A stretch of DNA of 64,000 nt from NCBI GenBank assembly GCA_018292915.2, contig JACVVK020000061.1:124001-188000 (forward strand), written 5' to 3'. Within the stretch, counting starts at the first letter, position 1. Every line of letters starts with the position of its first letter. Below the pieces are notes generated by a model. The model was given only the letters and a program-made list of their open reading frames with translations, was not told the origin of the DNA and made no database searches. The stretch comes from Batillaria attramentaria. Its lineage: Eukaryota; Mollusca; Gastropoda; Batillariidae. Both the position numbers and the translations under genes were made by a program. Positions 19,801 to 31,400 of the stretch are shown one piece after another.

Positions 19801-22530
19801 ATCCATGCTGGGAGTCCACCTTATCACTCTTTAATCTAACCCAGCTTGTTCAGTCTCCTACCAGGGTCACTGCCTCTTCGGCGACATTAATAGACCATAT
19901 TTATGCATCGAATGCTTCAGCTGTGACTGAGACCTACGTTCCTCCACTTTGTATTAGCGACCATTATCCCGTTTGTTGCACCCTCTCTTTAAAAGCACCT
20001 AAACAAAAACCTAAAGGTCATACAACAATAACGTACAGATCGTTCAAAAAATTTAATCATCAGCTTTTCCTTGCTGACCTGGGTGTAGCCCCCTTTTCAT
20101 CAGTATATAATATCCCTGATCCCAATAAAGCGTTATCAACATTTTACGAATTTTTTCATAACATTCTTAACACGCACGCCCCTGAGAGACAAAAACGTGT
20201 AAAGCACCGAACGCCGCCTGACTGGCTCTCTTCAGACATTGTAAAAGCTATGGAGTATAGAGATGAACTAAGAAAAAATAAGAACATACCAGAGTACCGT
20301 AAGCAGCGAAATATTGTAACCTCGATGGTTAGGAAGGCGAAGCAAGCACTCTTTCAGAAAATTACTGAAAACAAAAATGACATATCCTCCATCTGGAGAG
20401 CACTCAACACCTTTTCTACAGGTTCCAACAAAAACAACCGTGACACTCAATTTAAGGTTTCTCCCGAAGAGTTTAACAAACATTTTCTCTCTGTTGCCAA
20501 CTCTTTAACCCGTGACCTCAAACAGACTAACAAAAGCCCCCTAACTTCGATCCTACAGCAGTTCTGTGCTGAACGGTGTAACCCAGATAAACCTTTTACA
20601 GTGCCTCTAATGGCAGTCCACGAAGTGGGAAGGTTTCTTGTACATGGGCGCAATAATTCATCCAAAGGTTTTGATGGAATAACCAACTTTATTCTGAAGT
20701 TAGCCCTACCCTATATTGTCGAACCATTGACGCACATCTATAACCTGTGTATCAAAACAAGCATCTTCCCGGATGCATTTAAGATGGCAAAAGTAATACC
20801 TCTACCCAAATCAAAGGATGTAGACCATGCCAACAATTTCCGCCCTATCTCAGTTTTATCAGCATTATCCAAGCCACTAGAAAAACACATTCACGTGCAC
20901 CTTTTGGCATACATTGAATCGAATAATCTTCTCTCTCCTTCACAGTCCGGCTTTCGTCCTGGTCACTCTTGTCAGACGGCACTGGCCCATCTAACGAACA
21001 CTTGGCTAACATCCTGCAACTCTGGTGATCTTTCTGGGGTTGTCTTTTTGGACTTTAAAAAGGCTTTCGATCTCGTTGATCATGATATTTTATTGGGAAA
21101 AAATGAGTGCATACGGTATAAGCTCTTCAGCCATGTCCTTGTTTCAGGCAGGCCGTCGTTGCTAATGGTTCCATATCAGATCTAGGTCACATTACATGTG
21201 GCGTACCCCAGGGGTCTGTCCTAGGTCCATTACTTTTTTGTCTATTTATTTATGATTTCCCCCTACATCTGTCTCACCCTCTCACCAAATGTGATATGTT
21301 CGCTGATGACACCACTATTCACGCATCTGCTAAGACCACTGATTCATTGACCAACTGCCTACAGCTGAGTCTCAATGAAACTCTAGAGTGGTGTGAATCA
21401 AACCGCATGGTAATTAACCCATTAAAGACAGAAGCGATGGTCATAACAACCAGACAGAAACACCAACTACATCCCCTCTCTCTTTCGTTATATTTAGGTG
21501 AAACTTCTATCCAACAGGTTCAGGAACACCGACTGCTTGGTGTTGTTATAGACGACCAATTAAAATGGCAAGCACACATTGAATACATCCGTAAAAAAAT
21601 ATCCCGCAACATTTTCCTCATGTCACAGCTGAAGCACTTTGTAGACTGCAAAGCCCTTAAACTCTTTTATCACGCTCACGTACAGTCCCATCTCGATTAT
21701 GCTTCGGTGGTGTGGGATGGCTGTGCTGATGTACATTTTAGAAAACTGAACTCTTTACACAGACGGGCAGCCAAAATACTTAACCCTAATGTCATTTCAA
21801 GCACTGATAACAAACTACAAACGCTGGGTCTGCTCTCTCTTCGTAACCAACTGATCTTCAATAAGTGTGTCGCTGTCTTCAAGCTGCTCAAAACTGAAAC
21901 TCCGAAGTATCTGTCTTCTCTTTTCAAGCCTGTGTCATCACGTAATCCCAACGCCCAACACAATCTCGCCATCCCACTCCCTAGAATGGACTTGTATAAG
22001 ACAAGTTTCTCTTACTCTGCAGCATCTTCCTGGAATTACCTTCCACTGAGGCTTAAGCAGTTGTGCTCTTTAACATCATTTAAGACTCACATACACAAGT
22101 ATCTTTTGGACAGTTCCGGGGATGCAGCCAGTCTTCTTCATCATTGATTATAATGTACCCCTTCAGTCATATTTTACGCTTGACTTCACCTGTTTGCTAG
22201 AAATGGCTGTTATACTCATTATGTTTGGCTTGACATTACTTGATATGCTCCGTTGTATTTCATTTGTTTGTTTTTAGCTTTGCCTTTTTTCCTCTTTTTT
22301 TTTTTAATTTTTATTTTTATTTTTTATTTTTTTTATCAGTTTTTAGTTTGTTTGTTTTTTTGGGTTTTTTTTTAAAGTTTGGATCATGTAGTACTTCTTA
22401 GTTTTTTTTCTGTTTTCGTTTTCTGTAGCAAGGACAAGTTGTAAGATAAGCACTTGTGCTTAACACTTATATCCTTGTAAAATAAAGTTCATTCATTCAT
22501 TCATTCATTCATTCATTCATTCATTCTCTC

Positions 22531-22562
<32 letters not shown>

Positions 22563-23213
22563 CCCCCCCCCCCCACCCGTGTGTGTGTGTGTGTGTGTGT
22601 GTGTTTTACCCTCGCCTATTAACTTTTTTTCTTTTGTTGACAATAGATTTAGTCCATGTGGTGTAGCAACGGCAAGTTTTAAAATTGGTATTAATGTGCC
22701 TGTAACTTCTACCGTTGTAAAATAAAGGTTCTCTCTCTCTCTCTCTCTCTCTGTCTCTGTTGATGTGAAGCGGTGAAGCGAGTTACGAGAAATGATAACT
22801 AACATGTATACTCAGAAATCACGTTTGCATGTTTCATTGTTTCAAGCTCTATTTACAGTTTGGCTTACCTACGATCGTGAGCGGCACAACAGCTGTCAGA
22901 CTGTAGAAAGCGGGCACAGGTTCCCAATGTGCTGAGCAAAAACACAAGCTTACATTCGTCCAAACTATTTTGAGGGTAACTGCTTCAGTCTTTGAGGTAT
23001 CGTTGTCCGTGAATGGCATTTGATCGCGGACCTGCTGGTTTTGACAAAAGAAACTTATGGAGGTTACCAGCGGGTTCCCACCAGACACGGTACAGTTCAG
23101 CTGCAGACTGTCTCCCTCAGTAAGGATGTCCCCCTTCCTGTAACCTGTGATGACTGGGGGTGTTGCTGGCGGATCTGTAAACGAGTATGGCAGCTGTGAA
23201 GCTAAAGACAGTC

Positions 23214-23249
<36 letters not shown>

Positions 23250-26200
23250 ATCATCATCATCATCATCGCCATCATCACACACCACCACAACCGCCCTCAT
23301 CATCATCATCATTAGACTTACATTTTAACGAAAGATTGTAATAGGTACTGCACAGTAATACGAATTATTATTTCATTAAAATGAATTCTGACTGCATGAA
23401 AAATGGGCTTACAATATTCTACTTACATACCACCCGTAAATGGTATTGCACAGTCTTCACATCTGATCCCCACTGTTGGCGACAAGTATAATTATGACCG
23501 TTTTCTGCACGACTGATGTTGTTGATCCTCAGTATCGGGGAAGTAGAGACAGTCGGCCATGTTATGATAGGAGGCGGTTTGCCTGGTCTTTCGTTATTCC
23601 ATATGCAGAAGCACGTCAGGTTTCTATGTTCCATAACGTATGCCGTGCAGAGTTGAACTGTGGGGTCTCCAGGACGTTCTGTGCACGATACAAAATTTTC
23701 TTTGTAATAGCACGTCTTAACTCATGTAAAATGTTTTATGTTCTCGCTTGTAAGGGAGAGGTTATCGACCGGACAGTTGATTGACTGTTGACAGTGTCAC
23801 AGTCCGTTTAAAGTCATGATATCGTATTCATTGTTTCGTCAAAGCTTATTATGCACCTGGCGGTCTAACTTTTGAATTTGTCGGTTTCCTAGACAAAGGG
23901 CGGTCCCTGATTTATCTTTCAAGAATATAAATGTAAATGTGTGAATTCCACCCACGTCCTTGGGACAATATTTAACCTTTACAGTGCAAGGCTTTGGAGT
24001 ACACACAAACCACGAAGTGGGTCGTGCAGGACCCATACTTTGCATAAAGCGATTTCAGTGTACCTATATACCTATCCCGACGATGTGGGTCCACCAGGAC
24101 CCATACATTTTGTGAAGAGCAAAGAGCGAGAGCATCGTATCTAACTCTTACTGACTCCTTTGTTGTTTGCTGGTTTGGGTTTTATTTGAAGGGTGTCAAG
24201 AGGACTCACAAATCACTATATGAGATGGCCGGTGTCACAGGATATTTCGGAACCGGACGAATGGGAACCATTCCCATTTATCCTAGCCCTGGTGGCAAGA
24301 TTTTTCGGAACCATTCCGATTTATCCTGACTCTAGTGACCGGATATTTGGATACCACCAGGATATTTCGCAACCATCTAGAAGGTCATTAGCCCAGATGC
24401 ATTTTGTCTGCCAGGTGCGGGATAAATGGGAATGGTTCCGAAATATCCTAGGATTTTTGGGAACCGGTTCCGATTTATCCTGGTTCCGAAATATTCTACG
24501 ACACCGGCCGTATACACATGATTGACACAGGTGAATGTTTTGTCACAACAAGTGTTCTGCACAGTGAGTTATTTAGTTAGTTATTTAGGGCTTTACGCCG
24601 CACAAGCAACAAGGACTATTTCGCTGCACAGATTGCCTTGACTGCTTATCAGCGCACCTACCCGGATATCATTTCTAGAAATGAAATTCATTTCGTCATT
24701 GATTGTATAAATTATTAGTGGCATGCGACTTTCATTTCGTCATTTTGTTTTTAATCGAAATGGTTGACGTCATAGGGGGGGGGGAGTTTTTGTTCTCCGA
24801 TTTTTCGGGTTCATGCAGGAGGGAAGCAGAGCTGTGGGGCAGTTGTCCGCGTTGGTCCGTGTCGTGGTGGCTGCTGAGTGTCGTGCTGAGAGGCAGCAAA
24901 TGCGCTGCTTGATGGCAGTGCACGCGCTCTTGCTTGCAGGTGACTGGCTTGAGTACATTCTACTTTCGGGTGGGTGCTGACACTCTCTATACCTTCTTGT
25001 TGCTGCTTCTTCTTATGCTCGGGCCTGTTTTGTTTTCTGTCGGAGCCAGTCAGTCTCTTGTTGAGGGAGCCCAGATTCGACGCAAGCACGTGCTTTCTGG
25101 ATTTCTGTGATCTTTTCATCCACTATGCATTTTTTTTTTCAGCAAGGCTTGCATGTGTTCTGTGAGTCGTCGTTGGTCAAAGTCACGGAGACGTGAGGGG
25201 CCGGCTAAGGTGGCACGTGATCACATACGGAGCTCGAAATCGCCACATGGGAGGCCACTGTTGACTTCCGACTTCTAGCCGATTGCCAGCGTGACGCATC
25301 ATTGTCTGGATGTTCTGTATTAGACCTTCACGGGCTGAGACCTCTGGGCTTGTGCTGGTTGCTGACGGGGTTAGGTCCGGTGATGGGGCAGCGTCCAGGA
25401 AGTCTGAACTCTGGTTTAGCTGCTCGTTCTTCATTTGTAGTTTGCGGGATTGTGAAGCGAAGAGGCAGGATTCCTCCGTCAATGATTAGTGCTGAGAGAG
25501 TAGCTGCTGGTTGCATTGTCGTCAACGTTGAGAATCTTGTCCATTGCTGAAATGATTCCTTCGATGTTGAACATCGTTGTGCCGAAGCTGGCCGGGTGGG
25601 TTGTTTATATCCCTATTGGCGCGTTCCCTGGGCAGAGTGTTGGTGGGCCGTGCTGTGTATGCTAACCGAGCCTGCTGACTCAGCACTCAGGCAGGAGTGC
25701 GCTTCCCTCTCGGTGGACCGCGCCGTGCGTGACCAGTGAGCATAGATTTGTTGTTTTGTGTGAGGGGTGCCGTTTTGGTCTTTGGTTGCCTGGTTCTGTT
25801 ATTAGAATGGCACCTTTGAGGAGCCGACCCAAAACTTCAACCTCTAGGTCCGGTTCTGGAAATTTTCGAGAGGAAGAGCGTATCCTCTCTAGTGTGCGGT
25901 ACTCAGTTGCTTTGTCCTTTATATATTTATTTGTGGGGTTTGGCACCATCGTAAGTGCCAACACAGTACCCACCCCACCCATCAGTACGATTGTTAGTCA
26001 TTGAATAAACTACACAATCGGCTAGTATTCATTTGTGGGAGTCCCCTTGTGTTCACGTTCAATTAGTGTACATCGAGTGTCTGTTGGCGTGTCAGCACGA
26101 TTGCACCTTACACAATGAACCCAAACGAAAAATAAAATCACAATACATAAGTTTACTCCCTCCACGCTCCACACACTACAGAAATGGCCCAGGCTCATCG

Positions 26201-28380
26201 ATCATGCATGGCGCGACTCACCCGAAACTAAATGCACTCCAGCCAAATCACCTGCAGTCAGGGGCGCGCGCCCTGCCAACAACAGGTACAAAGGCAGCGC
26301 ATTAGGTGCCTCTCAGCACAACGACGCTATATGTGTCGGTGTTGGGGAATGTGTAAATCAGAATATGTCTGTTTTTCACGTGCACTTTCCAACCTTCACC
26401 ACATTCATAACCACTCTCTCAACTTTCATGTTTTCGGACAAGCCGAGTGGATGACGTCACAACCATACTACAGTCATGTATTATGCGTAATACCTTCAAT
26501 GTTAAACAAGCTAAAATTTGAGTTGGGTTTTCTGTCATTGGACGTGTACCGTCTTTGTTGACAGAAGTCGTTAACGCGCTGAAAGACACATCGTTTCTTT
26601 TCAGGAGTACTGAAAAAGTCGATAACTGACGGAGATGAATCACAGTATCACTGAATGCGTAACGACACAAGCCTTGCAGGAAGTAAACAGTCGTTTCAAC
26701 GTCATCGAGAAAAAGAAACGTTTTATGTAGGAAAAGATTCAGTCTATTCAGTTCAACCCAAAGGAAAATTATTATAGTAGCAGTTACAGTCTGGGCCAGG
26801 CAGATAAAGACGTGTCATAAAAATGATATTTGGTGTTGGCCGGTGGGTCACTTTGCTCCTCTCTATAACCAGCCGTGGAAAAACACGTTAGTATGGAATC
26901 ATTTCACTTTACTTCACAAAGCAACATAGGGACACCGCTTTGTACAAAATGAGCAGAGAAAACCATTGAAATGTCAGATATGACTGACGGATCTATTGTG
27001 CTATTCGCCGATAACTCTCACGACTGAAATTTTGAAACAACGAAGAGAGACGTTGCGCATTCTGGTGCAGCGTGTCAGCACATAATGGCTTTTGTCGTGT
27101 TTGTGCACACTCTCCATAGATCGGCCACCTGGCGTTGTAAAGACAGGACACTGAAGGGCTGTGTCGGATTAGTAATAATATGCACGCACAGCCTTGCAGT
27201 CAAAGACGTTTTCAAATTAATGGGCATAGTGTGTTCGGTAACCATAGGAACAAGAAGTCTTAAAGGCGTACCCTGCACACGAAGCGCGTCTATGGAAAAA
27301 GTTAGAGGATGGGTGGGTGTTCAGAGGTCTCTGTCAATCATACTGGCCTTCATTTACAGACCATCTGAAATAGTGTGCGTTGTGAGCACTTTCTCTCACC
27401 ACGATAGTACGCTTGACATAAAACTCATACAAACAAGCGAAAAAGGAGTCAATGAGTCAGATACGATGCTCTAGCCCTTTACTCTTCACAAAGTGTATGG
27501 GTCCTGGCGGACCCACATCGTCGAGATAGATATATACATTGAAATCGCTATTTGAAAAGTATGGGTCCCGGAGGACCCACATATTAATTTGTGTGTAGTC
27601 AAAATTAAGGGATTGTTTACTTGTTTACTTTTTCATCAATAATTATATACAATTTTGGCATGACGTACCTTTTAGGGGCTTGGAGAACTCCTAAAATGTC
27701 AGTGAAAAAGGCCCAGTTTTTTTTTTTTTTTTTAGATATTTGAAGTTAAACACCCTTCTTGGTCCTAAAGGACCCAGATAGGACCCAGATAGTGCGATAA
27801 AGCAAATACAGACCCATACGCTTAAGTCAAACACACGTAAGTCGAACTTCGGATACGTCGAAGCAAAAAGTTTTTCCCGGCCAAACTTGCTCTTTGTATG
27901 ACTAAATTTTCCACGGATAAGTTGAACGAGTACTCAAAAACGGATAAGTCAAAACTCGGTTATGTCAACCGAAATCTGCAATTTTAGCCTCGGATAAGTC
28001 CTACCAGTCGCTGGCACGGGAATTTCTTTTCGTCCTTCTGATGCATCAGCGCCTAAACACGGCTTGCACGGAGATTTAACATTTCCCGTGCAAGTACAGG
28101 GCCCGTATGCACGTCGGTCCGTTTAGTGGCCTAACCGCGTTTATCCCCTATACGGGCAGATAGGCGGGAAAAATCGGTATGCACGTCAATCCGGTTAGCC
28201 TGTCCTATACGGATTTTCGCGTTTAAAGTTATCGCACCTCTAGGGGTCCGATAGCGGGCCTAAACGCGTGTAAATATGGCGGCACTTTTGTTTTTCCAAG
28301 CACGACAGCGGGGTCTTCTACGAAGAAACCGGATTTTCCGGGACCGTACTAATCCCTTCGACACGTACGACGACAGAGAA

Positions 28381-28412
<32 letters not shown>

Positions 28413-28434
28413 GTGCGTGCCGGCGTGCGTGCGC

Positions 28435-28491
<57 letters not shown>

Positions 28492-31400
28492 ATATTTAGA
28501 CAGAAAATTTGAGTATGAATTAATTGTTGATTTCATCATTTCGGCTGTTATCAGGTGATCTCATTATTCTGTGACGCGGACCTCGTCTTCATCAACTGTG
28601 TGGCCAAGTGGCCAGGGTGCGTGCACAATGCGAGGGTGTTGCGTTATGGTGGCGCTGTGGCTGCTGAAAACGGTCATATGTTCTACTTGCAGCTCTTCAA
28701 GTAGTATTCTAACATGCTCAGCACTGAAGTTACCTATTCTGGCCCTTTTTCTGACTTTCTCCGTCATGCTGCAAATTTCAGAAACTTCCACGTGTAGTTG
28801 GATTAAACCGAAAGCACACAGCGGAGCGGGTTTTCCCAGTAATCTATAAATATCTCACCTTTAACGTGGCGTTTAGCTATACGTTTCCGTTTAGCGCGTC
28901 GTGCATACCAAATCCGGTTAGGGTTTATACGCGGTTAGGGCCCGTATAGCTAACCGCGTTTAAGCTCTAAACGCGTTTAAGCTAACCGGTTCTGACGTGC
29001 ATACCAGTCCAGGATGACAGTCTTATGTGTCCTGCGGGCCTTAGGGCTGGTTATCTTGGGTGGTAGAACATGAAATTGGCGAGAAACACGTGCAAGAACA
29101 GAGCTAGGCGTGAGATCTTACAAGCAGAATTAGAGTCAGTGAAACTAGAAAAGAAGAAGAAAACATAAAGCTGGAAACTTATCACCGTTTGGTGCCAGGC
29201 AGCTTTCATGTCAGAACGAAACAGCCATCAGACAAACTTGGCTTTCTCCTTCCTCTGCATTGCATGTGTGACTATGGTAAGACCAAGGCAATACTCTGAA
29301 CTGAAAGTGAACTCAAAGTGAACAAAATAGCTACGGAGATTCGATGACATGGCAGCTTACACGAGCGTATTCAATGTAACAAATCCTAGCAGTAAGGCTC
29401 AGTATAGTTCGCACCTCTGGGCCGTACTGGGCAAACTGTTCAAACGCATCCACACTCGTTTAGTTGAGTTTGCCTGCTTATATCGGTTTAGGGTTAGGTT
29501 AAGATTTAGGGTTGGGGTTACCTTGTGGTAATTATCAATCGCTATGTTGTTTAGACGGTCGCAGTGCATTTACAGCAGGTGCAAATGACACAAGGGGGCG
29601 AACTATACCAACGCAGCAGCAGTAAGCTCATGTTCACCAGGGAAAAGAAATTTCAGTTTCCAAACCGAATCAAGGGGTGAAAAGGTGCAACTCGCTTAAC
29701 TCGAAGCTAGAGTCGAAATTCGACCTTATCCGTCGTCACGGATAAGTCAAACTTCGGATACGTCGAACAAAAATCCCCTGCGAATTCGACTTAAGCGTGT
29801 TCGACTGTATATTCATGGTGTTTGCGACACGTGACTGCTAAGACAACATCTGTTTCACCAACTCACCGATCTCGATAGTCATGTTGTAAGCATTCTGTGG
29901 CCCGGGTGTCACGCTGACGAAGTACGTGTAATTGCCATCCTGCGGAGTCACGTCAAAGGAAAACTCACATGACGCGCATTTATCGCCGTCTCCACACGAT
30001 TCTAGTGTAGAAAAATAACCATGCAACGGTCGGGTGCGCTTTAAATTAAAAACAAAATGATATTCAAATCTCCTGTCAATTAAAATCGACATTAAGACTT
30101 CTGTTCCGGCCCCCGTAGTGTAGTGGTTAGCACTTCGGATCATGGACCGGGAGACCCGGGTTCGAATCCCAGCCGAGGCAAGCGGGATTTTTCCTACCTA
30201 GGTCGGCTCCCACCCAGAGCGGGTGTGCTATGGGCCCGATGGGGAGGCTGTTGCCACACAGCCGAGTTTCACCCACTTCACGGGTGCGACTTTGGGGGTG
30301 CTTCCCTTGGTATGACACATCTTATGATGTGGATGATTACACGGCCGGCACCGCAGGTGCCGTACTTCCCGGGCCTGGTTAATGCCGGGATATTTATGAC
30401 AGGAAGCGTGGAATGCGGCCCTGTTCCGCAGTCCCAAACCACATGGACCTCCATAGCATCATCTTACTATCATCCTCATCTCCATCATCATGCATAATAA
30501 AAATTGTCCCAGCTTCCGAGTCCTCCGTGGGTTCCACCCATGACCTGGGAGGAACACCACTGGAGTTGGCAGCAAAAAAAAAAAAAAAAAGACTTCTGTT
30601 CCGAGATGTGTTTTTGTGTGTTTTTTGTTGTTGCTGCTGTTGTTGTATTGATATTTTGTTTGTTTGTTTGTTTGTTTGTTTGTTGGGGGGGGGTACTTTG
30701 TTTTGTGTTTTGTGGTGGTGTATCTTTTTTCTTTCGAATCCCTTTTTCTTGTCTTCTACAGCTGTTCCCATAACCGAGACCGACAGACATTTAAAACGGC
30801 CGTATCACTTCATGGTACGTTTTTCTTTCCATACCCCATTCGGCGAAAGCTCTTGCAGTTCACAGCTGTACAGTCCGTCAGACGTAAACATGTTCTCTGC
30901 TCTGCAGTATCCCGATGAACGTAGGGTAGTAACATTTGTAGACATACTACAATGTGTAACTTTCGCCGGCTCTGTAACGGTGGTTTAACAAAATGAGTCT
31001 TGAAAGAGATAAACAAAGCAGTTCTGTTCTGGGGGGAAGGGGGGGGGGGGGGGCTTCAGTCAAATTGGTTTCAGTTTACATCCGATTAAGTACAGGAAAC
31101 ATATTTAACATAATTATTCTTAATTATTGAACTGAATCAAGTACAGCTCGAGGTATTGAATCCAGTCGGCTGTCAGACTGGCCCGCCAGGTAACCATCTC
31201 CCTATAAAAACTATACCCCTCCCTCTATAAAGTAACGTACTAGAAAGAAAATGTACATAATATGCAGTCCAGAAATGGGAGACAACAACAATAAATGGCA
31301 CATAATTTACATCAATTACCCTTAGAGGCACGGTCCACTCTACGACTATCCGGTGCAGATGTTATATTAGAAAATACATTATACAATTATAATTATACTG

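Larger units (their letters stand above)
16020..22526 (+). mobile_element. CR1-like LINE, near full length, inside a YA intron
   Basis: About 6.5 kb on the plus strand, so antisense to YA. It has a 5' region of about 470 bp, ORF1 (16492-18831), ORF2 (from 19314), a 3' UTR with T-rich blocks, and a tail of AAATAAAGTT followed by (CATT)n to about 22526. Both ends abut CT repeats (up to about 16018 and from 22527), and the homologous introns of YC and X4 carry a CT tract at this place, so it landed in that microsatellite. No unique target duplication can be defined. ORF1 esterase plus ORF2 with endonuclease and RT fits the CR1/L2 group. Confidence 0.85.
23976..27604. mobile_element. Element with about 160-190 bp inverted arms, possibly piggyBac-type
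   Basis: The left arm (23976-24167) and the reverse complement of the right arm (27445-27604) share ordered blocks: GTACACACAAA / CTACACACAAA, repeated GGACCCATAC, GACGATGTGGGTCC, CAGGACCCATACA, TTTGTGAAGAG and AGAGCATCGTATCT. A TTAA stands at the left edge (23972-23975) and near the right edge (27605-27608), and the empty site in YC also contains TTAA. This fits piggyBac-like elements, but no transposase is visible and the right terminus is not exact. Confidence 0.5.
28099..29010. mobile_element. Decayed PIF/Harbinger-like element nested in the pogo-like element
   Basis: About 912 bp with imperfect inverted ends (GGGCCCGTATGCACGTC and, reversed, GGACTGGTATGCACGTC) and several further inverted copies of CCGGTTAG/AACGCG motifs. 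It holds the first part of a transposase frame on the plus strand and a Myb-like frame on the minus strand, the two-gene plan of PIF/Harbinger. A three-base target duplication could not be confirmed. Confidence 0.6.
27809..29807. mobile_element. Pogo/Tigger-like DNA transposon, non-autonomous, with TA target
   Basis: Right end on the minus strand begins CAGTCGAACACGCTTAAGTC and the left end CAGACCCATACGCTTAAGTC, each next to TA (27807-27808 and 29808-29809). The subterminal motif GGATAAGTC/GGATACGTCGAA recurs near 27855, 27914, 27943, 27993, 29740 and 29757, as in Tigger elements. The centre is occupied by a Harbinger-like element, and no pogo transposase is visible. Confidence 0.65.
23971..29811. 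mobile_element. 5.8-kb nest of DNA transposons in a YA intron
   Basis: YC has only about 40 bp between the homologous flanks (GGGACAATAT near 55741-55750 and the sequence before CACGTGACTGC near 55795), while YA has 5.8 kb. The stretch is made of several elements: one with GGGTCC-rich inverted arms (about 23976-27604), a foldback element inside it (24221-24505), and a pogo/Tigger-like element (27809-29807) that contains a Harbinger-like element. No host exon is visible. Small open frames around 24800-26000 are not recognised. Confidence 0.75.

Noticed and set aside
24800..26000. Small open frames as novel genes
   Set aside because: They overlap on both strands, show no motifs, and lie in a stretch absent from the paralogous intron.
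28276..28385. Host HARBI1-like gene
   Set aside because: Only the N-terminus is present, inside inverted ends and opposite a Myb-like fragment; it runs into a GT repeat with no catalytic part.
29485..29520. Telomere-like TTAGGG repeats
   Set aside because: Only a few degenerate units, inside transposon debris; no array.
30113..30185. tRNA gene candidate
   Set aside because: It is the head of a 480-bp SINE with target duplications and an A tail.
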